Origin: Begonia masoniana
Lineage: Eukaryota > Streptophyta > Magnoliopsida > Cucurbitales > Begoniaceae
NCBI GenBank assembly: GCA_022432975.1
Contig: CM039511.1
Span: 19,370,557 to 19,434,556 of the forward strand
Length of the DNA: 64,000 nt
Reading direction: 5' to 3'
Both the position numbers and the translations under genes were made by a program. Within the stretch, counting starts at the first letter, position 1. Each line of letters opens with the position of its first letter. Shown one piece after another: positions 24,859-34,815 of this stretch. Below the pieces are notes generated by a model, which saw nothing but the letters and a program-made list of their open reading frames with translations, was not told the DNA's origin and searched no databases.

Positions 24859-25030
24859 AGATAAGATAGCATCAATTGGAACGACGAATCTACAATAGCA
24901 ATTAGCATTTGTTTGATTGGCCGAGGCTGTGAGACGGATTTTCATTGCCATGTCATCAACTCAGACACCAATCAGGAGAAAGATGACGATCCACATGGAT
25001 AGGATCATGGGTCCCACAAGACATTATATA
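24859..25030 (+). promoter_or_regulatory. Lhcb1 promoter
   Basis: A light-responsive promoter layout: GATAAG and GATAG (24860-24869, I-box/GATA type), inverted CCAAT (ATTGG 24916-24920), CCAAT (24968-24972), a GATCCACATGGATAGG block (24988-25003) like the GATA-containing block of Lhcb1 promoters, and a TATA box (TTATATA near 25024-25030). The TATA lies about 90 bp before the start codon. Confidence 0.7.
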
Positions 25031-25117
25031 ACATTGATTCTGCGTCCAACAACTCACTCATCCCCCAAAATAGTTTACATGGTTCATCATCCTATCCTCA
25101 AATCCTAGTACGTAGCA

Positions 25118-25918
25118 ATGGCAGCCATGGCTCTCTCTTCTTCCTTCACCGGCAAGGCTGTTCCGATGAGCCCGACCACCGAGTTTTCATCCGCTACCCT
25201 AGGAAAGGGGAGAGTCTCCATGAGGAAAACAGGAGGAAAGCCTGCTCCTAGCTCTGGCAGCCCATGGTACGGGCCTGACAGAGTCAAGTACCTCGGCCCG
25301 TTTTCCGGCGAGGCGCCATCGTATTTGACCGGCCAGTTTCCCGGAGATTACGGATGGGACACTGCCGGATTATCAGCCGACCCCGAGACATTTGCCAAAA
25401 ACCGAGAGCTCGAAGTCATTCACTGCAGGTGGGCCATGCTCGGGGCATTGGGATGTGTATTCCCGGAGCTCCTCTCTAGAAACGGGGTCAAGTTCGGCGA
25501 AGCCGTCTGGTTCAAAGCCGGTTCACAAATATTCAGCGAGGGAGGGCTGGACTACCTCGGAAACCCAAGCCTGGTTCATGCACAGAGCATTTTGGCCATT
25601 TGGGCATCTCAAGTTATCTTGATGGGTGCCGTTGAGGGTTACCGCATTGCCGGAGGGCCACTCGGGGAGGTGACCGACCCCATCTACCCAGGAGGAAGCT
25701 TTGATCCCCTGGGACTTGCTGATGACCCAGAGGCATTTGCCGAGCTTAAGGTGAAAGAAATCAAGAATGGACGACTAGCTATGTTCTCCATGTTCGGATT
25801 CTTCGTGCAAGCCATTGTCACCGGAAAGGGACCTTTGGAGAACCTCGCCGATCATCTGGCCGACCCTGTAAACAACAACGCTTGGGCTTATGCTACAAAC
25901 TTTGTACCTGGAAAGTGA
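25118..25918 (+). CDS. LHCB1: Light-harvesting chlorophyll a/b-binding protein, LHCII type I
   Basis: This 266-residue protein is the major antenna protein of photosystem II. It enters the chloroplast, inserts in thylakoid membranes and forms LHCII trimers that bind chlorophylls a and b and carotenoids. Residues 1-35 are a transit peptide rich in Ser/Ala; the mature end starts near RKT (36-38), where Thr is the usual state-transition phosphosite. The trimerisation motif WYGPDR is at 50-55. Helix B ([20 protein letters not shown]), helix C ([19 protein letters not shown]) and helix A ([19 protein letters not shown]) hold the chlorophyll ligands. No intron and normal length fit Lhcb1; the [15 protein letters not shown] loop also matches type I. 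ATG 25118 is the first, in a good context (GCAATGGC). The reading frame is intact, the only clearly functional protein gene here. Confidence 0.97.
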   Translation: MAAMALSSSFTGKAVPMSPTTEFSSATLGKGRVSMRKTGGKPAPSSGSPWYGPDRVKYLGPFSGEAPSYLTGQFPGDYGWDTAGLSADPETFAKNRELEVIHCRWAMLGALGCVFPELLSRNGVKFGEAVWFKAGSQIFSEGGLDYLGNPSLVHAQSILAIWASQVILMGAVEGYRIAGGPLGEVTDPIYPGGSFDPLGLADDPEAFAELKVKEIKNGRLAMFSMFGFFVQAIVTGKGPLENLADHLADPVNNNAWAYATNFVPGK

Positions 25919-26271
25919 TAAAAAAAAAAAATCAAGCCATGTTTAATTGAGCTTCAAGGTTTGCTATATCTTGGAGCATGAGCTTGTAAATTATGCTGTT
26001 AATATAATATACGAAATTCTCCTCCTACCTGTAGATACACAGAGAAGTAGAACTCTATAATTGAATGCTCATATAAAGAAGAAACGAGATAGATTTGTTT
26101 GAGAGGAAACTATAGAAATTTCAACTGTCAAACGAGGAACAAATGTGGAGATTACTCCATTAACAGAAGTGGAAAGCGGCGTGGCAAGGGAACCAAACTA
26201 AATGTGTCACAAAAAAATAGTCTTCATATCAGTTCAAGATGAAAAACCTATTTTTATCTCAAAATAGCAAT
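25919..26271. other. Lhcb1 3' UTR and convergent spacer
   Basis: An A-run follows the stop codon, then AT-rich sequence with a possible polyadenylation region (TTAATATAATAT near 25999). From the right, the 3' UTR of the minus-strand small gene would enter here. No further gene seen. Confidence 0.5.
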
Positions 26272-26421
26272 TTATTGACTGAGAAAAAGAAACATAGCGA
26301 TACTGGCAAGAAGAAGAGGGAGAGATGAGAATTCAGAAGGAAAGCGAAGGAATGTGAGGACAGAAATTTCTCTGAGGTACCGTCCAGCACGGAAACGCCA
26401 GTCAAGCTGTTTCTCCGCCAT
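26272..26421 (-). CDS. Possible small protein of 49 residues, unknown function
   Basis: The open frame starts MAEKQLDWRFRAGRYLREIS and ends at TAA 26272. The start sits in GCAGCGATGGCGG, a very good plant initiation context. The first 30 residues are basic and amphipathic; residues 31-48 are hydrophobic (SLPLLLASIAMFLFLS), suggesting one C-terminal membrane anchor. A site II element (TGGGCC on the plus strand, 26506-26511) and an ACCCTA motif lie about 75-90 bp upstream, as in plant housekeeping genes. I do not recognise the family. It could also be the first exon of a longer gene, though no continuation is visible before Lhcb1. It is absent from lists of long frames because of its size. Confidence 0.5.
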   Translation of the reverse strand: MAEKQLDWRFRAGRYLREISVLTFLRFPSEFSSLPLLLASIAMFLFLSQ

Positions 26422-26490
26422 CGCTGCAGCAGTTTAGACGTTAAGAGTATGGTAGAGTCGCAAAGGTTTTGGAGAAGAAAGGAGGTTTTT

Positions 26491-26515
26491 GGTAGGGTCT
26501 GATTTTGGGCCTTTC
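26491..26515 (-). promoter_or_regulatory. Site II (GGCCCA) and telo-box-like promoter elements
   Basis: The minus strand reads GGCCCA (26506-26511) followed by GACCCTACC. Paired site II and ACCCTA motifs are typical of promoters of ribosomal, cell-cycle and mitochondrial genes in plants. They lie upstream of the 49-codon frame and downstream of the tRNA terminator. Confidence 0.45.
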
Positions 26516-26544
26516 ATAAAGGAATAAAAAATAAATAAAACATT

Positions 26545-26549
26545 AAAAA
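26545..26549 (-). terminator. RNA polymerase III terminator of tRNA-Phe
   Basis: Five T on the minus strand, directly after the discriminator base of the tRNA. Confidence 0.8.
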
Positions 26550-26574
26550 TGCGGTGAGCGTGGATCGAACACGC

Positions 26575-26617
<43 letters not shown>

Positions 26618-26622
26618 CCCGC
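26550..26622 (-). tRNA. tRNA-Phe (GAA), cytosolic type
   Basis: The 73-nt minus-strand sequence starts GCGGGGATAGCTCAG and ends CACCGCA, with no intron. The anticodon loop CTGAAGA gives GAA. The A box (TAGCTCAGTTGG) and B box (GTTCGATCC) are intact, and the acceptor stem pairs fully. Upstream is AACAACA in an AT-rich stretch, like the CAA motif of plant tRNA genes. It is not the plastid trnF. It reads as functional. Confidence 0.95.
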
Positions 26623-27330
26623 AACTTGGATAGCAGTGTTGTTATATCTTAATTCATTGTTAATGATAATTAAACATTAATTTTCAAAGTCTAATTCATA
26701 CCAAGTGTAGTGGATGTGCTTTAAAATGACAAAAGGTGTCCAGTTTAATTTATAGTTATATCATATATAATAGTGTACGCTAAGTACGAAACATTGAAAT
26801 TATTAAGAAAAAAATATTTGCTTTATGAATTTAATATTCAAACGTGTCATATTGTTTGAAATAATAATATTCGTATAGAAATTTGACAGTAGTTTAAACG
26901 ATAACATGCGTAGAGAAAGAGATAGTAATCAATTTAGTTGAATATAAAGAAGACATATTGTTTGAAATGGTAATGTAAATTTTGCTCAATTACAAACTGA
27001 TAATTAAATATAAATTAGTAAATAAAAATGACGTAGAAGAGATTATATTTCAAATGAATTAAAATGTGATTGAATTGGTCTCAATCATTCAGAAAAAAGA
27101 GAATCTTTCACGAAGAAAAAGATTCAATGATTTCGAAGGAATTGAACAACGGACTGTATGAGGTGAAAATCTCATATACGATTCTGTAAAGTGATAGTAA
27201 AGGTGTTATTATCATAGTAGTGAATCTTGATTCAGATTCCTATTACGACACTTTAATGTTATTTAAAGTTTAATTTTAGGAACAAGACCAACAAAAGATA
27301 TTAATTTACACATGAGGAGACATGATAGCA
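26623..27330. other. AT-rich intergenic DNA left of the MULE
   Basis: No gene found. It holds the decayed plastid-like segment listed separately (27060-27225) and otherwise plain AT-rich sequence. Confidence 0.6.
27060..27225 (+). other. Decayed plastid insertion with group II intron domain V-like hairpin
   Basis: The stretch around 27151-27186 (ACTGTATGAGGTGAAAATCT, then CATATACGATTC) matches the domain V hairpin of plastid group II introns apart from C-to-T and G-to-A changes. The sequence after it (TTCTGTAAAGTGATAGTAAA) resembles the 3' part of the plastid rps12 intron with the same kind of transitions. This is read as an old nuclear plastid insertion that decayed under cytosine methylation. 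The assignment to rps12 is from memory of the family. Confidence 0.5.
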
Positions 27331-27339
27331 AAAATTTAA

Positions 27340-28275
27340 GGGTTTTTTTTAATTTAAACCTTAAAAGTTAAGTGTTTCTTTTTAAAAAAAAAAAACTTAA
27401 ATTTTACTATTCATCTCAAAAAACCTCAAAATTTCAAAAATAAGCAAATCAAACATTTTAGTCCGGACTGAGCAGTGGCTGCCGGGGGGAGGCCGGCCGG
27501 TCTAGTTGGACTAGCCGACCTCTATTTTTTATACACCAAATATTCGGGGAGGCCGGCTAGTCCAATTTTACCGGCCAGCCTCCCCAAATAATTGACAAAA
27601 CCCGTGACTTTTGTCACGGGTTTTATCTTATATATGAAGGAAACCCGTGACTCTCGTCACGGGTTTTATCCTATATATGGAGGCCGACCGGTCCAACTGG
27701 ACCGGCTGGCTTCCATCCCCCTATTTAAACCCCCCTCCAATTCTTCAACTCACACCAAAATCTCCCAATACTCTCTCAATTAGTTTCTTTCTCCGACAAT
27801 ATTTCTCCGCGTTCAACGACAATGTATGAAGTTTTTATTTTTATTTTTTTTTATCATTTACTTTAGGAATTTTAACATAATATGGATATTTTAATTAATT
27901 TTTTGTTTAATGATTTAATATTTTGCTCCATGTAAGCGACTGATTTTTACTCTCTCCAGTGATATTACTCTGCGTTGACCAGCTAGGTATGGAATTTGTT
28001 TTTTTTTTATAGTTATTTATCTATTATACTGTAGTTAATTGAATTTCATCTGTGTAAATGGTGTTATTGTACTATGTAAGTAAGTTCTTTTTAGGAGACT
28101 AGAATTTAAGTGGACCGTTAGTGACCCTCCAGCCTTTCTTGGGAACTTATTTGGAAAGGAAATTTTGTCTAAGGAGATTGTCAATAGCAATCTTTCCTGA
28201 TAATTATCCTGATCAGTACTTTCAACGTTTTAACTTTTGTATTTTATTAACTTTGTTTTAATTTTTTTTAGCAAC
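27340..28275 (+). repeat. MULE left TIR with promoter
   Basis: 936 bp, ending TTTTTTTTAGCAAC just before the transposase ATG. It contains two copies of a hairpin unit with AACCCGTGAC/GTCACGGGTT arms (27597-27665), GGAGGCCGGCCGG motifs, a TATTTAAA TATA-like box (27722) and an intron-like stretch from CTAG/GTATGG (about 27986) to TTTTTAG (28272). So it would supply promoter and 5' leader to the gene inside. Confidence 0.8.
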
Positions 28276-28276
28276 T

Positions 28277-30806
28277 ATGATGGATTCCAATTCAAGTAGA
28301 TCGAATGATTTAGATAAGAGATCAACTGGTGATGCCGAAATGGATTGGTATTCGGACGTCACGCCTGCATATGGTGATCTACGAGCATTCGATCACCCAG
28401 ATGCAAATGAAGAAGTATTTGACTATTCGACCTCCAAAACACTGGACGATAAGCTTCGAACACCGATCGGCTCAGATGACGAGGAGGTGAAAAGCAGACC
28501 GGTAAGAAAACAAATCTCAATGGAAATTTTTTTAGGTAGAAAATATGCTTCTTTAAAAAATTTTAAAGAAGAAATATATAAATATTCATTGAAAAATTGT
28601 CGACTGACGACTAAGTGTGAAGATGGATGTGGGTGGCGACTGCATGCTTCGTTGATGCAAGATGAGCGTACGTTTCAAATAAAGAGTTTGATCGACTCTC
28701 ACAGCTGTTCGAGGATAGTTGAGAATCGACACGCTTCAGCAAAATGGATAGCGAAGCATTACTTGGACATGTTCAAAAGTCACCCTACCTGGGATATCCC
28801 TTCTATTATTGAGACAGTGAGGAAGGATTTCACCGTCGACATTTCACCTAGTCTTGTCACAAGAGCAAGAAGCATAGCTCGAACCCTCAACGAAGGGAAG
28901 TGCGACGAACAGTACGGGCAATTGCGGTCGTACGCAGCCAAAATATTTAGATCAAATCTAGGCAGCACAGTAAACATTAATGGGAACCTAGTGGGCCCTA
29001 ATTCATTAGGATTCCAAAGATTGTATATGTGCATGACTGCTTACAAGACTGGGTTGCTGGAGTGCGGGAGACCTGTTATCTGCTTGGAGGATTGAGCCGA
29101 ATACAATATAAAGATAATATCTTATTGTCTTTATTTTTGATAGATACATACTTATCTAGATATACAAGATTCAAAATTGAAATCAAAAATAGAAGACGAA
29201 ACTTTTTTATTGTCGTATTGGATCCGCCATTTAGCCTATGGATCCTTAGGATTGGTGTATTTTTTTAATAAGGTCAAATCTTTGATGATTCCATCATACA
29301 TGATTGAGTTGCAAAAACTTCTGGATAGGTATCCCACATCTGAACTGAATTCTTTCTGGTTAAAGAATCTCTTTCTAGTTGCTCTGGAAGAAATATGGCG
29401 TTCTGCTTCTGGTGACAACATGCTATGGGGTGGTGGTCCCGCTTATGGGGTCAAATCAATACGTTCTAAGAATAAAGATTGGAATATAAATCTCATCGAT
29501 ATCATAAGTATCATACCAAATCTCATCAATCGAATCGGATGATTGTCATCTAAAAGGGTCGCGTGCCGGCCAATTACTAACAGCCGTCAGTATTGATGGC
29601 AACGATGAAATATATCTCGTTGTTGTTGCCAACATCGAATCTGAGTCTGCGGACTCATGGACATAATTTTTGCAAATATTAAAGCAAGACCTAAACACTG
29701 AATCAGGCTGTGGTTGGACATTTCTTTCAAATCGACAAAAGGTATAATGCATTTCTATATATTATTTCAAATTTTGGGGGGTTGTGGTAGTAATATTGTT
29801 TTATTGATGCTATTTTTTGTGCAAATATCAGGGATTGCAAAGAGCTGTTCGAGAACAATTCGAACATGCTGAACACCGCTTCTGCTTCCAGCACATGTAT
29901 GCGAATTTCAAAAACTATTTTCGGGGCAGAGCATACAGAGATGCGATGTGGAATACGACTAGGGCACCCATGGAGGACTATTTTGAGCATGAAATGCAAA
30001 AATTATACCAGCTTAGTCTGGAAGCCCACGCATGGCTGCGAGCAGGATAGCCTAAATATTGGGCTAGTTATGCCTTCTCTTCGAATCCCAAGTGCGAATT
30101 GGGATTAAATAATTTGTGCGAGTCATTCAATGCACTTCTTTTGCCGGTCAGAGACAAACCGATCTTGACCATGAAGAAATTTGAGAAATTGACCCAATCA
30201 ATCGACATCCTGTGTCCCAATATAAGGAAAAAGCTTGACAAGCTAACAAGTGCAAATGGAAATTGGAATGTAAGGTTTGCGGGAGTTGCACGATTTGAGG
30301 TCAGCAACGAATACGAATAATTCATTGTCGACATGAATTTGTGTGTGTGCAACTGTACCAAGTGAGAGCTTACAGGAATCCCGTGTGTCCATTCTATTCC
30401 TTGCATGTACTGGATTAGAGTAGCATCGGAAAATTACGTGCATGAATGCTATCACAGAGCAAGATACCTGCAGATGTACTCAAACTATATTCGTCTCATT
30501 AACGGGCAAATAATGTGGCCGCCCGTAGAAGGTTTGCACGAAATCCTCCCACCCAAAAGAAGGCGCCAACCTGGTAGGCCGAAGAAGACAAGAGTACGAG
30601 ATGCCGAAGAGCCGTCAAGCTCGAGAATTAGTAAGAGGAACTCAACCGTGCGTTGCCGTATATGTCGGTAGCAAGGGCATAATACTCGCACTTGTCCTAA
30701 CCGAGGATCAACTTCAGGCGTTGCTTCGCAAGACACATTCATGGGCTTCAACACATTTGATGAGACGCAGGAATCTTCGACACGCGGTCGTGGCAGAAAT
30801 TTGTAA
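28277..30806 (+). pseudogene. mudrA-like MULE transposase, broken
   Basis: Domains in order: acidic N-terminus; MuDR-type N-terminal zinc region (KYSLKNCRLTTKCEDGCGWR with a later HSC, about 28580-28710); MULE catalytic region (CHLKG from 29545, FCFQHMYANFK near 29880, and the PKCELGLNNLCESFNALL region near 30090-30140); SWIM-type zinc part (30330-30400); AT-hook-like RRRQPGRPKKTR (about 30560); C-terminal CCHC knuckle (CRICR..GHNTRTC, about 30653-30700). An intron with consensus ends fits 29742-29831. Breaks: a 446-bp plastid insertion at 29095-29540, stops near 29666 and 30048, and a stop inside the last knuckle (30669). In an intact copy it would cut and paste the element in the nucleus. 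Confidence 0.88.
29095..29540 (+). other. Plastid ycf2 fragment inserted in the transposase gene
   Basis: Translation gives [20 protein letters not shown] and [20 protein letters not shown], hallmarks of plastid Ycf2. About six codons are missing before SASGDNM, relative to the usual protein. Both sides carry GATTG (29090-29094 and 29541-29545); removing the insert and one copy restores the codons LEDCHLKG of the transposase. So the transposase gene existed first and plastid DNA entered at a staggered or microhomology-repaired break. Confidence 0.9.
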
Positions 30807-32247
30807 TATTTTTTAATATACCATTTTTTAATTTTTATTTATTTATTCTTTAATTATTCATTTATTCTTTAAGTATTAATTCATTTAAAGAAGGGTTTAT
30901 TTTAAATTTATTCAAGTATTTAAATTATTTATTTATAAAATGTGATTGAAATTGTAATTATTTATTTAATTTTAGTATTCACGAAATTTACATCACAAAA
31001 CTAAACTAAACTATGCTGGTGGGTCATCATCGTCTTCGTCGAGGCTAAGGTGCCCCATTTAATTCTTGACACTCGCATCCAGTTCATCGACTCTGCCTAT
31101 GAGGTTCTGAATGTCTCGCTGTTAGTTCTGCTGTATCTCTAGTACCTGATGCAAGTGCTGTTGGTGCGTCTGCTGCATTTGATACATCTGTTGGTACTGC
31201 ATATGCTGCATCTAATATAGCTGTTGCAGATACTATCTCGTACTCCATCCACTAGCCACATCTTTTTCCTAGGTGGCCAATGGCGGCGATGTGGTCTCCT
31301 CCATCGCCACTGCCCGTGTAATACCCGGCTTTTCGAGATATTAATATTTTAATGTAAATGATATTTTTGTAAATATGTCAAATCAAGCCTGTTTTACGAA
31401 CTGAAAGTTTCGTTGGGATCCTAATTATTAATATGAATTTTAGGTAAATTATGGGAATTTTAGGAGTCGTGACGCTAAATTACGGGAATCACGATTTTCG
31501 TAATATCATGGACGTTTTAGTAAAAATAGTAAACGATATCCGATTTACGAACGGACAGTTTTATTAGGACCCTAATAATAAGTTGGAATTATTGGTGAAA
31601 TAAGGAGATTTGGAGAAGCCAAATAGCTAGTTAATTAACGAAACAAACGACGAAACTAATATAAAAACAATGCAAGGGCAAAATGGTCTTTTGTCAAGTC
31701 AATATTATAAAATAACAAAACTTTTCTTTCTTCTTCACTTCTCCTCTGTCGCGTGAAAAACCAGAGAGCGAAGCTCTCTACCGTCGACGGCGATTCAACG
31801 TTCCGACCTCTGTTTATCCTCCGATCGACTCGTTTCTTCTGTGCTTTCTTCTCCTCTCGCAACCCTAGGTAAGAATCTATGATTCTAGAGCGTTAGTTTT
31901 CAATTTTCGGGCCGATTTAACGTTAGGGTTTCGTTAGGGTTTAGGTTAAAAATACGATTTAGGGTTCGAAATTGATAGGTTTATCGAGTTTATGGATATA
32001 AAGGACGTATTGAACGTTATTGGACGAAGTTAAACTAAATTGTGAGAAATGTTAAATTTAATGAATTTCAGGTTTTTGGAAAAACTCGTTATTGGATGTT
32101 TCGTAGAATCGAGTGCGAATTGGTTATTAAAATGCATCGATTAGTTAAGTTATAGCTTTAGAAGAATTTCCTTAGTTAATGATTTCATTAATTTGGACAT
32201 TAACGGTTCAAACGCATTTTAATGATAATTGTTGTGAATTGCCTTAG

Positions 32248-32291
32248 GTGCACCACGCTCGTGGACGGAGCTAGCATTCAACGGACGTCGG
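32248..32291 (+). other. Putative 44-nt microexon in LTR J
   Basis: Preceded by GCCTTAG and followed by GTAAGT. Shares GCTCGTGGACGGAGCT and CAACGGACG with LTR I and with LTR A. Confidence 0.5.
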
Positions 32292-32832
32292 GTAAGTCTC
32301 CGCGACTTGTTTGGCCAATTGGCCTACACCATACAATCTTCTGTTGTTTGAGGAAATTGGAGAATAGAGATTGTGTGGGTGAATAGGTTGGGTAGTTAGA
32401 TTTAGTTAAGTGTTATATGTTTATGTTTATTGTTTGTATGTTTTAATTATGTTTATAGCATTGCACATGTTCACGCATCATGTTTTCTGAAAAGCACGAA
32501 AAAGGAATTTCTATGCATGTTTTCATGAAAAGGAAAAAGACAATGAAAATATATGAATGCATGTAATCTGGTCAAGGAGGTGGCGGTGGTTCAGACATGG
32601 CTGCTTGGGGAGCATGTTTTCCCCTCGGTTAGATACGAGGGGCTATCCAACCGTGGGATGTGCCGCTCCTATCTAGCGAGAGTGAGGCCACGGTGACGTA
32701 TCTGTATCTGTAATGAAATGAAATGAATAGCGAAAAGGTAGGAGGCATGTTTTTACGAACCGCATGCATAGCATTCACTTGCATTCACGTAGACTTACTA
32801 AGCCTTAAGCTCACGACTTATATCTATGGTAT

Positions 32833-33210
32833 GGGTGATCGATCGCTGGGTGATCGATCGCTGGGTGATCGATCGCTGGGTGATCGATCGCTGGGTGATC
32901 GATCGCTGGGTGATCGATCGCTGGGTGATCGATCGCTGGGTGATCGATCGCTGGGTGATCGATCGCTGGGTGATCGATCGCTGGGTGATCGATCGCTGGG
33001 TGATCGATCGCTGGGTGATCGATCGCTGGGTGATCGATCGCTGGGTGATCGATCGCTGGGTGATCGATCGCTGGGTGATCGATCGCTGGGTGATCGATCG
33101 CTGGGTGATCGATCGCTGGGTGATCGATCGCTGGGTGATCGATCGCTGGGTGATCGATCGCTGGGTGATCGATCGCTGGGTGATCGATCGCTGGGTGATC
33201 GATCGCTGGG
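32833..33210. repeat. 15-bp tandem array 1 in LTR J (about 25 copies)
   Basis: Perfect copies of GATCGATCGCTGGGT. Open on both strands because 15 is divisible by three, but not a gene. Each unit contains the palindrome GATCGATC. Confidence 0.97.
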
Positions 33211-33417
33211 TTTTTAAACAGATCCACGAAGTTTGTTTTCATGAAAGATTATTATGTTTTAAATACGTTTTAAAATATGTTTTGGGTCGTTTAATCGTGG
33301 TTGATAAAATGAGAAAAGAGTTAAGTTTTGTTGAAATGTTAAGAGTGTATGGGTAGGAGATGGATTGTATAAGGAAGAGAAGAAAGAATGAAAAATTGCA
33401 TGGAAAGGTTGAAGTTT

Positions 33418-33592
33418 GCTCTCTGGAATTTCGGATTCTAGAGAGCATCGTTTATATTTTGGATGGCTAAAGGGAGAAGCTACCGATCGCCAAAATAGGG
33501 CTAGCAATCACTGATTTCTGAGGTGACTGGGCGCGGGTGTGAGGGGCGACTGATCGCCCCTCCCTGATTTGGTGCGGCGACCGATCGCTGGG
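33418..33592. repeat. Hairpin and GATCG cluster in LTR J, copy 1
   Basis: Hairpin arms GCTCTCTGGAAT/ATTCTAGAGAGC (33418-33446), then GGGGCGACTGATCGCCCC and GGCGACCGATCGC. It leads straight into array 2. Confidence 0.8.
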
Positions 33593-34082
33593 TGATCGAT
33601 CGCTGGGTGATCGATCGCTGGGTGATCGATCGCTGGGTGATCGATCGCTGGGTGATCGATCGCTGGGTGATCGATCGCTGGGTGATCGATCGCTGGGTGA
33701 TCGATCGCTGGGTGATCGATCGCTGGGTGATCGATCGCTGGGTGATCGATCGCTGGGTGATCGATCGCTGGGTGATCGATCGCTGGGTGATCGATCGCTG
33801 GGTGATCGATCGCTGGGTGATCGATCGCTGGGTGATCGATCGCTGGGTGATCGATCGCTGGGTGATCGATCGCTGGGTGATCGATCGCTGGGTGATCGAT
33901 CGCTGGGTGATCGATCGCTGGGTGATCGATCGCTGGGTGATCGATCGCTGGGTGATCGATCGCTGGGTGATCGATCGCTGGGTGATCGATCGCTGGGTGA
34001 TCGATCGCTGGGTGATCGATCGCTGGGTGATCGATCGCTGGGTGATCGATCGCTGGGTGATCGATCGCTGGGTGATCGATCG
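33583..34082. repeat. 15-bp tandem array 2 in LTR J (about 33 copies)
   Basis: The same GATCGATCGCTGGGT unit as array 1, again apparently without variants, following the palindrome cluster of the duplicated segment. Confidence 0.97.
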
Positions 34083-34557
34083 GTGACCTCTACACAGGTG
34101 AGGATGAGATCCCTCCACCCGAGGCATGATCGGTTTTGAAGAAAGATGGCCCGTGGGAGTGTGCTGGGCAGTCGGTGCGCATTTGACCCGTGGGGATGTA
34201 GGTATATGGTTTTGGGACACGATATAAATTGTATAGCTGAACATATTAGGATGTCTGGATCTGGTAGTGGATAGGTTTATGTTTGATGTCTTAAACGTGT
34301 TGGAAACCTGTTTTATAACTGTTTGGTGATCTTTAATAGGAAATGCTCGGTTTTTAAACAGATCCACGAAGTTTGTTTTCATGAAGATTATTATGTTTTA
34401 AATACGTTTTAAAATATGTTTTGGGTCGTTTAATCGGTGGTTGATAAAATGAGAAAAGAGTTAAGTTTTGTTGAAATGTTAAGAGTGTATGGGTAGGAGA
34501 TGAATTGTATAAGGAAGAGAAGAAAGAATGAAAAATTGCATGGAAAGGTTGAAGTTT

Positions 34558-34815
34558 GCTCTCTGGAATTTCGGATTCTAGAGAGCATCGTTTATATTTT
34601 TGGATGGCTAAAGGGAGAAGCTACCGATCGCCAAAATAGGGCTAGCAATCACTGATTTCTGAGGTGACTGGGCGCGGGTGTGAGGGGCGACTGATCGCCC
34701 CTCCCTGATTTTGGTGCGGCGACCGATCGCTGGGGCAGCGATTGCCGCCAGCGATCGATCGCTGGGTGATCGATCGCTGGGTGATCGATCGCTGCCAGCG
34801 ATCGATCGCCCATTA
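34558..34815. repeat. Hairpin and GATCG cluster in LTR J, copy 2
   Basis: The second copy of the segment. Here the 15-bp unit is present only about twice (34755-34790), flanked by CAGCGATCGATCGC palindromes, so it looks like the unexpanded ancestral state. Confidence 0.8.

Noticed and set aside
29177..29542. A 121-codon frame taken as a host gene
   Set aside because: It is the plastid ycf2 fragment inside a MULE; truncated at both ends, no start of its own.
32833..34082. CRISPR-like array
   Set aside because: No spacers between repeats, eukaryotic nuclear DNA, and the unit derives from the LTR.
32723..34382. Repeat proteins (GDRSL, IDRWV, AIDHP and ITQRS pentapeptides)
   Set aside because: A 15-bp unit keeps every frame open; these are array artefacts within a solo LTR.
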